This document shows positions 8,803-20,072 of a stretch of DNA of 64,000 bases, piece after piece. Source of the DNA: Acuticoccus kalidii. Its GTDB lineage: Bacteria > Pseudomonadota > Alphaproteobacteria > Rhizobiales > Amorphaceae. Under the pieces are notes generated by a model that did not search any database, was not told where the DNA came from, and was given only the letters and a program-made list of their open reading frames with translations. The stretch spans positions 142,181 through 206,180 of the forward strand of contig NZ_JAKGCS010000007.1 in assembly GCF_021556395.1 (NCBI RefSeq). The letters run 5' to 3'. Each line of letters starts with the position of its first letter. Positions within the stretch are counted from its first letter, which is position 1. Made by a program: the position numbers and the translations under genes.

Positions 8803-10479
8803 ATGAACGACATCAGTCTCCGCACCAAGCTCCGCGTGATCATGTTGATCCTCGCCGTCCTCACCGTGTCCCTCGGAGTCTTCTCCGTCGATCGGATGAG
8901 CGTGATCAACGCGAAGTCCACGTTAATTTCCGATGTGATCGCCCCGCGTGTCGAAAGCCTCAACGTGGCCAATACGGCGACGTCGGATTACCGGATCGCA
9001 CAGGCAACGCATGTCCTTTCCACGAGCCGAAGCCAGATGGCGGCAGTCGAAAGCAGCATGGCCGAGCTCGGCAAGCGCGTCGACGATCGGCTCGGCGGCC
9101 TCGCCCGGCAGGACCTCACGGGCGAACAGCGCGCCCGCCTCGATCGCGTCATCGCCGGATGGAATGATTACGTGAAACGAAGCAGCGCCATGGTCGAAAC
9201 CTCCCGGCGCAACGAGAACGATTCCGCGCTCGCCATGTTCCTCGATTCGACGGCACTGTTCGACGAATTCTCGCAGATGATGGTCGATCTCATCACCGAA
9301 TTTCAGCAAGAAAGCGCCGCCGCAAACGCGGACGGGGACCAAACCTACACCCTGTCCCGCATCGTCGTGATTACATCCCTCGCCTTGGTGGTCGTCGTCT
9401 ATATCACCGTGTCGATCTTCTTCGACCGCGCTGTCGGAAAGTCGATCACCTCGATGACCGACACGATGACGAAGCTTGCCGACGACGACATGACCGTCGA
9501 GGTCCATGGACGCAATCGCGGCGACGAGATCGGCGCCATGGCGCGGGCCGTGCAAATCTTCAAGGAGAACGCCGTCGCCCGCAAGTCGCTCGAGGCGGCA
9601 CAGCAGGAAGAGGAAGCCAAGCGCCAAAAACGCCTTGCCCAGATGGAGGAGCTCTTGTCGAGCTTCGAGGCGACGGTGTCGGATTCGCTCCAGACGGTGG
9701 CGTCGGCCGCGACCCAGCTCAACACCACCGCCAACGAGATGATGACGATCTCGCAGACCACGAGCCAGAGGGCCGAGGTGTCGACGACCGCCGCCGAACA
9801 GACCTCCTCCAACGTACAGACGGTGGCGACCGCGACGGAGGAGATGAATTCATCCCTCCAGGAGATTTCCCATCAGGTGAACCGCGCATCGGGCATCGTT
9901 CGCAGCGCGGTGGACGAGGCGCAGCGCACCAACGGCACGATCAAGGGGCTCGCAACGGCATCCGAGCGGATCGGCGAAGTGATCAGCCTCATCGCCGATA
10001 TTGCCGAGCAGACCAACCTCCTCGCCCTCAACGCGACGATCGAGGCGGCGAGAGCGGGCGATGCCGGCAAGGGGTTCGCGGTCGTCGCCTCGGAGGTGAA
10101 GAGCCTCGCCGAGCGGACAGGCAAAGCGACGGAAGAGATCGCGAGCCAGATCGAGACGATGCAGGGGGCGACCAACAACGCGGTCGGCGCGATCGAGAGC
10201 ATCGGCGCGACGATCGATTCCATCAACGAGATCACGACCGCGATTTCCGCCGCCGTCGAGGAGCAGAGCGCGGCGACTTCGGAAATCGCCCGCAATGTCA
10301 CCCAAGCGGCGGGCGGCACCGAAGCGGTGTGCACCAATGTGGTTCAGGTGAGCGAAGGCGCCCGGCAAACGGGCGATGCCGCGAACCAGCTCCTCGACGC
10401 CGCCGGGACGCTGTCGCGCAGCTCGGACCAGTTGACCGACGAGGTGACGATGTTCCTCGGCAAAGTGAGAGCCGCCTGA
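8803..10479 (+). CDS. Methyl-accepting chemotaxis protein
   Basis: The 558-residue chemoreceptor senses a periplasmic signal and controls the kinase CheA. Transmembrane segment 1 covers about residues 10-28. The periplasmic sensor (about 30-182) looks like a four-helix bundle (4HB_MCP type). Transmembrane segment 2 is near 184-206, and a HAMP domain follows to about 260. The cytoplasmic signalling domain contains the highly conserved hairpin tip NLLALNATIEAARAGDAGKG. No C-terminal CheR-binding pentapeptide is visible. I chose the ATG at 8803 because TM1 then lies near the N-terminus as in the family. No che genes are nearby, so this is an orphan receptor. The ligand is unknown. Confidence 0.95.
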   Translation: MNDISLRTKLRVIMLILAVLTVSLGVFSVDRMSVINAKSTLISDVIAPRVESLNVANTATSDYRIAQATHVLSTSRSQMAAVESSMAELGKRVDDRLGGLARQDLTGEQRARLDRVIAGWNDYVKRSSAMVETSRRNENDSALAMFLDSTALFDEFSQMMVDLITEFQQESAAANADGDQTYTLSRIVVITSLALVVVVYITVSIFFDRAVGKSITSMTDTMTKLADDDMTVEVHGRNRGDEIGAMARAVQIFKENAVARKSLEAAQQEEEAKRQKRLAQMEELLSSFEATVSDSLQTVASAATQLNTTANEMMTISQTTSQRAEVSTTAAEQTSSNVQTVATATEEMNSSLQEISHQVNRASGIVRSAVDEAQRTNGTIKGLATASERIGEVISLIADIAEQTNLLALNATIEAARAGDAGKGFAVVASEVKSLAERTGKATEEIASQIETMQGATNNAVGAIESIGATIDSINEITTAISAAVEEQSAATSEIARNVTQAAGGTEAVCTNVVQVSEGARQTGDAANQLLDAAGTLSRSSDQLTDEVTMFLGKVRAA

Positions 10480-10676
10480 TCGGGCGAATACCGGCGAGAC
10501 CCTTGCCTGTCGCGCCGGTCACGGACCGGCGGGGGCGGCCCGGTCCCACGCCATATGGCCGGGATGCCGGGTTCGGACGCTACGATCGATACGCTGGCCA
10601 GCCGTCCGGCGGTCCATCCGGTCCGGCGGTTGAGCGGAATGGCGTCGCTTCGCCATTCAAGGCCCCGCAACGCATG

Positions 10677-10702
10677 CCGGGCGGCCCGCAAAGGCCGCCC
10701 GG
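10677..10702 (-). terminator. Hairpin after aspS
   Basis: A perfect 10-bp stem (10677-10686 with 10693-10702) has a 6-base loop, 10 bases past the aspS stop. There is no T-tract in the aspS direction, so it is a strong but atypical terminator. Confidence 0.55.
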
Positions 10703-10711
10703 TTCGCCGTC

Positions 10712-12487
10712 TCAGTCCGGCAGGTTGAGGCGAAGGTGCAGTTCGCGAAGCTGGGCCGCCGTCACCGTCGACGGAGCGCCCATCATGAGATCCTCGGCAC
10801 GCTGGTTCATCGGGAACAGCGTCACGTCGCGCAGGTTCTCCTTGCCGCAGAGCAGCATTACGATCCGATCGACACCCGGCGCGATGCCACCATGCGGCGG
10901 CGCGCCATACTGAAGCGCGGACAGCATGCCGCCGAACTTTTCCTGCAGCACCGCCTCGTCATAGCCCGCGATCTCGAACGCGCGGCGCATGATCTCCACC
11001 TTATGGTTCCGGATCGCGCCGGAGGAGAGTTCGATACCGTTGCAGACGATATCGTACTGGAAGGCGTCGATCGTCAGCGGATCCTTCTCGTTCAGCGCCT
11101 CGAGGCCGCCTTGCGGCATCGAGAAGGGGTTGTGCGAGAAATCGATCTCGCCGGTCTCCTCGTTGCGCTCGAACATCGGGAAATCGACGATCCAGCAGAA
11201 CGCGAATTGATCCTTCTGCGAAAGGCCCAGCTCGTCGCCGATCTTGTTGCGCGCCTCGCCGGCGAACCGCATGAAGTGCTCGGGGTTGCCGGCAACGAAG
11301 AAGACCGCGTCACCCGCCTCGAGGCCGAGCTGATTGCGCATCGCCTCGGTCCGCTCCGGGCCGATATTCTTGGCGACCGGGCCGGCGCCTTCCGCCTCGC
11401 CCTCGCGCCAGAAGATATACCCGAGCCCCTTCTGCCCCTCGCTTTGCGCCCAGTTGTTCATCCGGTCGCAGAACGCACGGCTGCCGCCGGTCTTGGCCGG
11501 GATCGCCCACACCCGCACGCGCGGATCGGACTCGATCATCGAGGCGAAGACCTTGAAGCCGGAGCCGGCGAAGTGCGCCGTCACATCGGCCATCTCGATC
11601 GGGTTGCGCAGATCGGGCTTGTCGGAGCCATATTTCGCGAGCGCCTCGCGATAGGGAATGCGCGGGAAGACCTCCGTGACGGGCTTGTCCTCGGCGAACT
11701 CCTTGAAGAGATCGCGCAGGACCGGCTCGACCGCGTTGAACACGTCCTCCTGCTCGACGAAGCTCATCTCGATGTCGAGCTGGTAGAATTCGCCCGGCGA
11801 ACGGTCGGCGCGGGCGTCCTCGTCGCGGAAGCAGGGGGCGATCTGGAAATAGCGGTCGAAGCCCGCGATCATCACGAGCTGCTTGAACTGCTGCGGGGCC
11901 TGCGGCAACGCGTAGAACTTGCCCGGATGAAGGCGCGAGGGCACGAGGAAGTCGCGCGCCCCTTCCGGCGACGAGGCCGTCAGGATGGGCGTCTGGAACT
12001 CCATGAAGCCCGCCTCGGTCATCCGCCGGCGGATCGAGGCGATGATCTGGCTGCGCTTGACGATGTCCTTGTGGAGCGTCTCGCGGCGCAGATCGAGAAA
12101 GCGGTATTTGAGGCGCGTCTCTTCCGGATAATCGGGCTCGCCGAAGATCGGCAGCGGTAGCTCGGGCGCCTTCGACAGGACCTCGATCTCGCGGGCAAAC
12201 ACCTCGATCTTGCCGGTGGGCAGGCGGTCGTTGATCTGCGCGCCGTCGCGCAGCTTGACCTCGCCGTCGATCCGCACCACCCATTCCGCGCGCACCGTCT
12301 CGGCGATCTTGAAGGCGGGGGAATCGGGATCGGCGACCACCTGGGTGATGCCATAATGGTCACGCACGTCGATGAACAGGAGGCCGCCATGATCGCGCAC
12401 CCGGTGCACCCAACCGGAGACGCGGACATTCGAGCCCGCATCGTCGGCGCGAAGGTCGGCACAGGTATGGGAGCGATAGCGGTGCAT
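10712..12487 (-). CDS. aspS: Aspartyl-tRNA synthetase
   Basis: The 591-residue class II synthetase charges tRNA-Asp with aspartate. The N-terminal OB-fold anticodon domain covers about residues 1-110 ([15 protein letters not shown]). The catalytic domain has motif 2 ([10 protein letters not shown]) followed by [10 protein letters not shown]. The bacterial GAD insertion lies in the middle, and motif 3 (GVDRIVMLL) is close to the C-terminus. The length matches bacterial AspRS. I chose the ATG at 12487 because it gives the canonical [10 protein letters not shown]-terminus; longer in-frame starts add unrelated residues. Many alphaproteobacterial AspRS also charge tRNA-Asn, which is then amidated by GatCAB; that cannot be decided here. 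Confidence 0.97.
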   Translation of the reverse strand: MHRYRSHTCADLRADDAGSNVRVSGWVHRVRDHGGLLFIDVRDHYGITQVVADPDSPAFKIAETVRAEWVVRIDGEVKLRDGAQINDRLPTGKIEVFAREIEVLSKAPELPLPIFGEPDYPEETRLKYRFLDLRRETLHKDIVKRSQIIASIRRRMTEAGFMEFQTPILTASSPEGARDFLVPSRLHPGKFYALPQAPQQFKQLVMIAGFDRYFQIAPCFRDEDARADRSPGEFYQLDIEMSFVEQEDVFNAVEPVLRDLFKEFAEDKPVTEVFPRIPYREALAKYGSDKPDLRNPIEMADVTAHFAGSGFKVFASMIESDPRVRVWAIPAKTGGSRAFCDRMNNWAQSEGQKGLGYIFWREGEAEGAGPVAKNIGPERTEAMRNQLGLEAGDAVFFVAGNPEHFMRFAGEARNKIGDELGLSQKDQFAFCWIVDFPMFERNEETGEIDFSHNPFSMPQGGLEALNEKDPLTIDAFQYDIVCNGIELSSGAIRNHKVEIMRRAFEIAGYDEAVLQEKFGGMLSALQYGAPPHGGIAPGVDRIVMLLCGKENLRDVTLFPMNQRAEDLMMGAPSTVTAAQLRELHLRLNLPD

Positions 12488-12709
12488 GGTGCATCTCTTC
12501 AGAAGCGGGGGAGGAACCGAGGGCATGGGGCATCCTGCGCGCCCCATGTCAAGCGTCCATCCACGCTTGCCAGTCCCGAGCGAACGCATGACGCCGTTTT
12601 TCGCCGGATTTGAACGCCCGCCGCGCGGCTACCCTTCCCCGCCCCGCGCATGGCAGTCCTGTCCGCGCCGCCGCCGGCCGCACCTCGATCCGCCAATTCG
12701 GGCCACGAA

Positions 12710-13243
12710 ATGAATGCGATTCGGGAGCCGGCGCCGATCATCGTGACGTTGCAGTTGGACGCGGCGACCGCGGCTCGGTTCGAGGCCGAGCGGCGCGCTC
12801 ATTTCCCGCCGGCGATCAATCGTGTCGGTGCGCATCTCACGCTCTTTCACGCTTTGCCCGGCAGCGAAGAGACGCGCGTCATGGACATGATTGGCAGGGC
12901 GGCGCAACGCGCCCCCTTCCCGCTTGCCGTCGAGGGACTGATGCGCCTCGGCCGCGGCGTCGCCTACCGGATCGCCTCACCCGATCTCGTCGGACTGCGC
13001 GGCCGGCTCGCCGAGGCCTTTCACCCCGTCCTGACGCCGCAGGACCGGGAGCGGTTTCGACCGCACGTCACAATACAGAACAAGGTGACGCCGGAGATCG
13101 CACGCGAGACCCATGCGCGCCTCTGCGCAACATTCGAGCCCTTCACGGCGCGCGCGGAGGGATTGCAGCTCTGGCATTATCGAGGCGGGCCCTGGTCGCC
13201 CCTTGGCGCCGTTCCGTTCGCCGTTTCGCCGGTCAGGCGATGA
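12710..13243 (+). CDS. 2H phosphoesterase (2'-5' RNA ligase family)
   Basis: The 177-residue product has the two HxT motifs of the 2H superfamily: HLT at residues 42-44 and HVT at 119-121. Together they form a two-histidine active site that hydrolyses or joins 2'-5' or cyclic phosphodiesters. The length is normal for the family. I chose the ATG at 12710 because an earlier start at 12650 adds only a low-complexity leader. It is divergent from aspS and convergent with the RTX metallopeptidase, overlapping its end by 11 bases. The substrate is unknown; relatives handle RNA ends or ADP-ribose 1'',2''-cyclic phosphate. Confidence 0.8.
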   Translation: MNAIREPAPIIVTLQLDAATAARFEAERRAHFPPAINRVGAHLTLFHALPGSEETRVMDMIGRAAQRAPFPLAVEGLMRLGRGVAYRIASPDLVGLRGRLAEAFHPVLTPQDRERFRPHVTIQNKVTPEIARETHARLCATFEPFTARAEGLQLWHYRGGPWSPLGAVPFAVSPVRR

Positions 13244-14441
13244 AATCGGCCTGATCGAAGGCGATCGAGGCCGCTCCCGCGATCACCACGAGGCCGGGCC
13301 CGGTGTCGAGGACCATGTTGTCGCCGGTCGGGGTCAAGCGCTGGAGCGCCTCGGCGGCGCTCATGTCGAGGGCGCGAATGTCGATCTGGTCGCCCTGGCC
13401 CGGGTGGAAATCGGAGAGGATCTCGGTGCCCTTGTCGCCGCCGACGACGAAGATGTCGGCGCCCCGATGGCCGATCAGGCGGTCGTTCCCGCCGCCGCCT
13501 TCGAGCGTGTCGTCGCCCGCGCCGCCGAAGAGGATGTCTTCGCCCGAGCCGCCATGGAGATAGTCGTCGCCCGGTTCGCCGAAGAGGCGGTCGGTGCCGT
13601 GGCCGCCAAAGGCGCGATCATCGTCGAGCCCGGCGCGGAGGCGGTCATCGCCGCCATTGCCGAAGAGCGTGTCGCGCCCATGAAACCCATAGAGGAGATC
13701 ATTGTCGGCCCCGCCGGTGAGACGGTCGGCCCCCTCCCGGCCGAACAGCCTGTCGTTTCCCGCACGGCCGAGGAGGACGCTGTCATCGTTGACGCCGATC
13801 AGCGTATCGACGCCCGTCGAGCCGACGACCTTCAGCGTGTTCGATTTCGCGAGGAAGTCGACAGAGACGCCGTCGAACGCGCCAGGTGGGCCGTAGAGGG
13901 CCTTGAGGGCTTGCTTGTCGAAGCGCTGAAACGCGGACTTCGCCCCGTCCGCGTCATTGTAACTCATCAGGGTGTTGTTGGTGTTGTCGAGCCGGAGGGG
14001 AAGGTTGGGCGAATCATCGAACGGGTGCTTGAGGCCGAGCGCGTGGCCGAACTCATGCAACAAAATCTCGTAGCCGTACGTGCCTTTGGCGAAGCTCTCG
14101 AACGAATCGTTCATCGTCAGCTCGCCATAGGAATTCGGATATCGCGCCGAGCTATAGGGATAATGTGCCCATGAGACGCCGTCCGCTTCGGTGTTGTAGC
14201 TGATCGACACCATCGCGTCGGCCTTCGCTCCGACCTCGACGAGCGCGATTCCCGCGACGCTCTCAATATGCGGCACAGCGAGGCGAACGGCAGTCTTCAA
14301 CATATTGTTTGCAGGGAGCTGATCGAACGGCAGGTCGCGCATCGGGGCGAACTCATAGGTGACGATGACCGGGGCTCCGATCTTCGTCATCCCGTTCAGC
14401 CGGTAGTTGCCACCGGCGATCACACTGCAGTAATGGCACAT
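13233..14441 (-). CDS. Serralysin-like RTX metallopeptidase (M10), paralogue 1
   Basis: The 402-residue secreted zinc protease has the metzincin motif HEFGHALGLKH at residues 129-139 and a Met-turn (LMSY) at 158-161. From about residue 205 to 345 it carries calcium-binding RTX nonapeptides of the GGxGxDxLx kind, about ten of them and several degenerate. It ends ...DQADFIA, an acidic-aromatic-hydrophobic tail like a type I secretion signal, and has no Sec signal peptide. The fold starts directly (MCHYCSVIAGG) and aligns end to end with the second copy at 35742-36947. No exporter or inhibitor gene is adjacent. A GCTAGG-N8-CCTAGC dyad lies upstream. It is shorter than classical serralysins, which are about 470-480 residues. 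Confidence 0.88.
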   Translation of the reverse strand: MCHYCSVIAGGNYRLNGMTKIGAPVIVTYEFAPMRDLPFDQLPANNMLKTAVRLAVPHIESVAGIALVEVGAKADAMVSISYNTEADGVSWAHYPYSSARYPNSYGELTMNDSFESFAKGTYGYEILLHEFGHALGLKHPFDDSPNLPLRLDNTNNTLMSYNDADGAKSAFQRFDKQALKALYGPPGAFDGVSVDFLAKSNTLKVVGSTGVDTLIGVNDDSVLLGRAGNDRLFGREGADRLTGGADNDLLYGFHGRDTLFGNGGDDRLRAGLDDDRAFGGHGTDRLFGEPGDDYLHGGSGEDILFGGAGDDTLEGGGGNDRLIGHRGADIFVVGGDKGTEILSDFHPGQGDQIDIRALDMSAAEALQRLTPTGDNMVLDTGPGLVVIAGAASIAFDQADFIA

Positions 14442-14465
14442 GCGAACATCAACCTCGTACGCGGC

Positions 14466-14485
14466 GCTAGGCGTCTATTCCTAGC
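14466..14485. promoter_or_regulatory. Inverted repeat upstream of RTX metallopeptidase 1
   Basis: GCTAGG and CCTAGC form a perfect 6-bp dyad with an 8-base spacer, 24 bases upstream of the metallopeptidase start and between it and divergent secG. A regulator site is possible; no known consensus is recognised. Confidence 0.3.
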
Positions 14486-14619
14486 AAAGAACGGTCGGTT
14501 TGGCGTCGCACCCAGTGTGTCTTTGCCGCCGCATGGCGGAAAGGCGATGCGTGGACGGTGACATCGGCGCCCGGGATCGCTAGATGTCCCGTCGTACCGA
14601 CCCGAGTAGGCCCTCTGCA

Positions 14620-16933
<2,314 letters not shown>

Positions 16934-17764
16934 ATGATCCACAAGGTTGCCGTCGGCGACGCATCCATCGCGAACGATGCGCAGATCGTCCTGATCGCCG
17001 GGCCGTGCCAGATGGAATCGCGCGCCCATGCCCTCGAAATGGCGAGCGCGCTCAAGGAGATGTCCGTCGCGCTCGGCATCTCGGTGATCTACAAGACGAG
17101 CTACGACAAGGCGAACCGGACCTCGCTCAATGCGGCGCGGGGCATGGGCCTGTCGGCCGCGCTTCCCGTCTTCGCCGAGATCCGCGAATCGATCGGCCTG
17201 CCGACGCTGACCGACGTGCACGAGGCGGCGCAGTGCGCCCCCGTCGCCGAGGCGGTCGACGTCCTCCAGATCCCGGCCTTCCTGTGCCGCCAGACGGATC
17301 TTCTCCTCGCCGCCGCCGCGACCGGGGCCGCGGTGAATGTGAAGAAGGGCCAGTTTCTCGCCCCCTGGGACATGCGGTTCGTCGCCGAGAAGCTCGCGGG
17401 CGGCGGGGCGGAGCGCATCCTCCTCACCGAGCGCGGCGCCTCCTTCGGCTACAACACCCTCGTCTCCGACATGCGGGCTCTGCCGATCATGGCGGAGACC
17501 GGCTGGCCGGTGATCTTCGACGCGACACATTCCGTTCAGGCCCCCGGCGGGCTCGGCGGCTCCTCGGGCGGCGACCGGACGATGGTGCCCTATCTCGCCC
17601 GCGCGGCGGTCGCGGCAGGGTGCGCCGGCGTCTTCATCGAAACGCACGAGGCGCCGGACCGTGCGCCCTCGGACGGCCCCAACATGGTGCCGCTCGCGCA
17701 GTTGCCCGCCCTCGTCTCCACGCTCCTCGAGATCGACCGCCTGGTGAAGGTCGAGGCGGACTGA
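16934..17764 (+). CDS. kdsA: 3-deoxy-D-manno-octulosonate 8-phosphate synthase
   Basis: The 276-residue enzyme condenses phosphoenolpyruvate with arabinose 5-phosphate to give Kdo 8-phosphate for lipopolysaccharide. Family motifs are clear: IAGPCQMES near residue 22, YKTSYDKANRTS near 55, and the C-terminal FIETHEAPDRAPSDGPNMVPL. The start abuts the pyrG stop with no gap. In many relatives eno follows; here the next gene is a convergent LysR regulator three bases away, so the usual pyrG-kdsA-eno order is broken. Confidence 0.97.
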   Translation: MIHKVAVGDASIANDAQIVLIAGPCQMESRAHALEMASALKEMSVALGISVIYKTSYDKANRTSLNAARGMGLSAALPVFAEIRESIGLPTLTDVHEAAQCAPVAEAVDVLQIPAFLCRQTDLLLAAAATGAAVNVKKGQFLAPWDMRFVAEKLAGGGAERILLTERGASFGYNTLVSDMRALPIMAETGWPVIFDATHSVQAPGGLGGSSGGDRTMVPYLARAAVAAGCAGVFIETHEAPDRAPSDGPNMVPLAQLPALVSTLLEIDRLVKVEAD

Positions 17765-17767
17765 CGC

Positions 17768-18706
17768 TCAGGTCGTCTGACGCGAGACGCTCGCGCCGCG
17801 CCAGACGCCCTCATCGACGAGCCGTTCGGCGGTCTCGACCAAAAGGCGCTTCACCTCCTCGCATGCACGGGTCCGCCCCCTGACGGCCGATGTGGCGAGG
17901 GAGACGGTGCGCGTCACCAAAGGAGCCGTCAGCCGCCGCGCGGCCATGCGGCCCGCCTGGATCTCCTCATAGACCGGCCCGCGCGGCAGCACGGTGAAAT
18001 AGCCGTCAAGCTCGGTGATCATCTTCATCGTGCCCAGCGAATCGATCTCCACCACGACGTTGGGCCTGACACCATTCTCGAGCGACACACGGTCCACGTG
18101 GCGGCGCAGCGCATGGGTGGCACCCGGCATTGCGAGGGGGACGTGCTCCAGGGTCTTCAGCGGCACTTCGTCGAGGCCATGACCATCGTCGACCGGGGCG
18201 CCGACCAGGAAGAGCTCCTCGCAGATCATCGATTCGATATCGATGGTCCGTTCCGGCCGCGGATCATAGAGGAGGCAGATATCGAGCCGGCCGGCCGCCA
18301 CCCACTCCTGGAGAAAGCCGGAGAGGCTCTCGATCACGTGGAGTTCGACGGCCGGAAGACGCTCGCGCCAGGCCCGAATCAGAGGGCGCGCGAGGACGGC
18401 GTTCACCGATGTCGGCAACCCGACGACCACCCGCCCCGTAACGACGCCGCCGCCGCGGCCGACGACCTCCGGCACCATGTCAAATTGCCGCAAGATGGCG
18501 CTCGCCTGATGCAGGAGCCGCTCACCCGCTTCGGTCGGACGGGCGCCTTGCGTATCGCGCCTGACGAGGGTGACGCCGAGCGTCTCCTCCAAGGCGCGCA
18601 CGTGCCGGCTGAGGGCCGGCTGGGCCACCGAAAGATGGCGCGCGGCCCCCGAGAAGCTGCCGAGCTCCACCACGGCAACGAAATAGCGAAGCTGTCTGAT
18701 ATCCAT
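17768..18706 (-). CDS. LysR family transcriptional regulator
   Basis: The 312-residue product has the N-terminal winged helix-turn-helix (MDIRQLRYFVAVVELGSFSGAARHLSVAQPALSRHVRALE, about residues 1-60; only part is needed to see it) and the periplasmic-binding-like effector domain from about 90 to 295. The start at 18706 gives the canonical MDIRQLRYF. It is divergent from the six-gene transport and CoA-ester operon, with a 160-base gap, so it most likely controls that operon. The region includes an AT-rich stretch with T-N11-A type half-sites, but I cannot fix one operator. The inducer would be the transported acid or a CoA-pathway intermediate. Confidence 0.9.
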   Translation of the reverse strand: MDIRQLRYFVAVVELGSFSGAARHLSVAQPALSRHVRALEETLGVTLVRRDTQGARPTEAGERLLHQASAILRQFDMVPEVVGRGGGVVTGRVVVGLPTSVNAVLARPLIRAWRERLPAVELHVIESLSGFLQEWVAAGRLDICLLYDPRPERTIDIESMICEELFLVGAPVDDGHGLDEVPLKTLEHVPLAMPGATHALRRHVDRVSLENGVRPNVVVEIDSLGTMKMITELDGYFTVLPRGPVYEEIQAGRMAARRLTAPLVTRTVSLATSAVRGRTRACEEVKRLLVETAERLVDEGVWRGASVSRQTT

Positions 18707-18866
18707 GGGCCATACCGTTTCGGCATGGACCATAGGCTAAAACAGTATTTTTGATCTAGCGCGATTTATTCGCAGACTGGTCGTGTCGGGTCGCGCCGTG
18801 TCCACGGTCCCGACCAAAGGGAACAAATGATCGGTGGGTCTACCGCCGATAGTGGAGAAAACGCTC

Positions 18867-19982
18867 ATGATAAATCGCTCGCGCTCGATGACGCGCGTGG
18901 CAGCCGGCGCGTGGCTGATGCTGTCGACCGCAGGCTTCGCCTATGCGCAGGACGTCCCGTCTTATTATCCGGACGACTATCAAGAGATCATCGAAGCCTC
19001 CCGGGGTGAGGGACAGCTTCTCATCTATTCGAACATGGCGCAGTACAACTGGGCGCCGGTGATCGAAGGCTTCAACAAGCTCTACCCGTGGATCAACGTC
19101 TCGACGCTCGATCTTGAAAGCGACGAGGTCTTCACCCGGTATTATGCCGAGGCGAATTCGGGGGCGAACACCGCCGGCCTGATGGTGAGCGCGACCGTGG
19201 ACGGTTGGCGCAACTTCATGGACGGCGACAACGCCCTCGACTACCGCTCGGCCGAAGCCGACCAGCTCCCCGATTGGAGCATCCCGGTCGACAATCTCTA
19301 CACCGTCTCCACCGACCCGATGATCATCGTCTACAACCAGATGACGGTGCCGGAGGATCAGCGGCCGAAGGGAATCGCCGATCTGGCTCGGATCGTCGAG
19401 GAATCGGGCGACGCGCTGCGTGGCAAGTTGACGACCTACAACGCGGCGCAGACCTCGTTCGGTCAGGCCATCGATCTCGTCTATCTGCGCGCCCATGGTG
19501 ACGACGGCTGGAAGTCGTTCGAGACGATCGGCTCCCTCACCCGTTCGGAGGTCTCCTCCGGGCCGATGCTCGCCAAGCTGCAGGCCGGCGAATATTCGAT
19601 CGGCTACTTCATTTCCGGCATCGTGTTCTTCCCCAAGCTCGAAAACGCGGCGAGCGCGAAGATCATGGGCTGGAACTTCATCGAAGACGGCACGCCGCTC
19701 TTCATGCGTCAGATGGCGATCCCCGAGGCGAGCGGCACGCCGGCCTCGGCCAAGCTGATGCTCGACTACATCCTGTCGCAGGCCGGTCAGACGGCGTTCG
19801 GCATCGGCGGCCTCACGCCCTATCGTGAAGGCGTCTCGAAGGACGATGTCGCCTTCTACACCTACGATGCGATCAAGGAAGAGATCGGCGAGGACAACAT
19901 CCTCCTCATCGACTACGACGACGAGCTGATCGCCTCCGACGACTTCATCGAGCGCTGGCGGGAAACCTTCAGCCCGAAATGA
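18867..19982 (+). CDS. ABC transporter substrate-binding protein (family 1, iron/carboxylate type)
   Basis: The 371-residue periplasmic protein has a signal peptide with cleavage after FAYAQ (about residue 28). It is followed by a two-lobed binding fold of the FbpA/AfuA-like group (EGQLLIYSNM near residue 49, then a long VYNQM segment). The start at 18867 has a GGAG site about 9 bases upstream. It is the first gene of an operon with a fused permease, an ATPase and three CoA-ester enzymes. The importer type is typical of ferric iron or polyamines, but the downstream catabolic genes argue for an organic anion. The ligand cannot be read from the sequence. Confidence 0.85.
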   Translation: MINRSRSMTRVAAGAWLMLSTAGFAYAQDVPSYYPDDYQEIIEASRGEGQLLIYSNMAQYNWAPVIEGFNKLYPWINVSTLDLESDEVFTRYYAEANSGANTAGLMVSATVDGWRNFMDGDNALDYRSAEADQLPDWSIPVDNLYTVSTDPMIIVYNQMTVPEDQRPKGIADLARIVEESGDALRGKLTTYNAAQTSFGQAIDLVYLRAHGDDGWKSFETIGSLTRSEVSSGPMLAKLQAGEYSIGYFISGIVFFPKLENAASAKIMGWNFIEDGTPLFMRQMAIPEASGTPASAKLMLDYILSQAGQTAFGIGGLTPYREGVSKDDVAFYTYDAIKEEIGEDNILLIDYDDELIASDDFIERWRETFSPK

Positions 19983-20072
19983 GGATCCCGGCCGGGGCCG
20001 ATGCGCCCCGGCCGGCCGTCCCCGGTGTCGCGCGGCCACGGCCCGCACTCTGCCCCTTTCCAAGGATGAGAC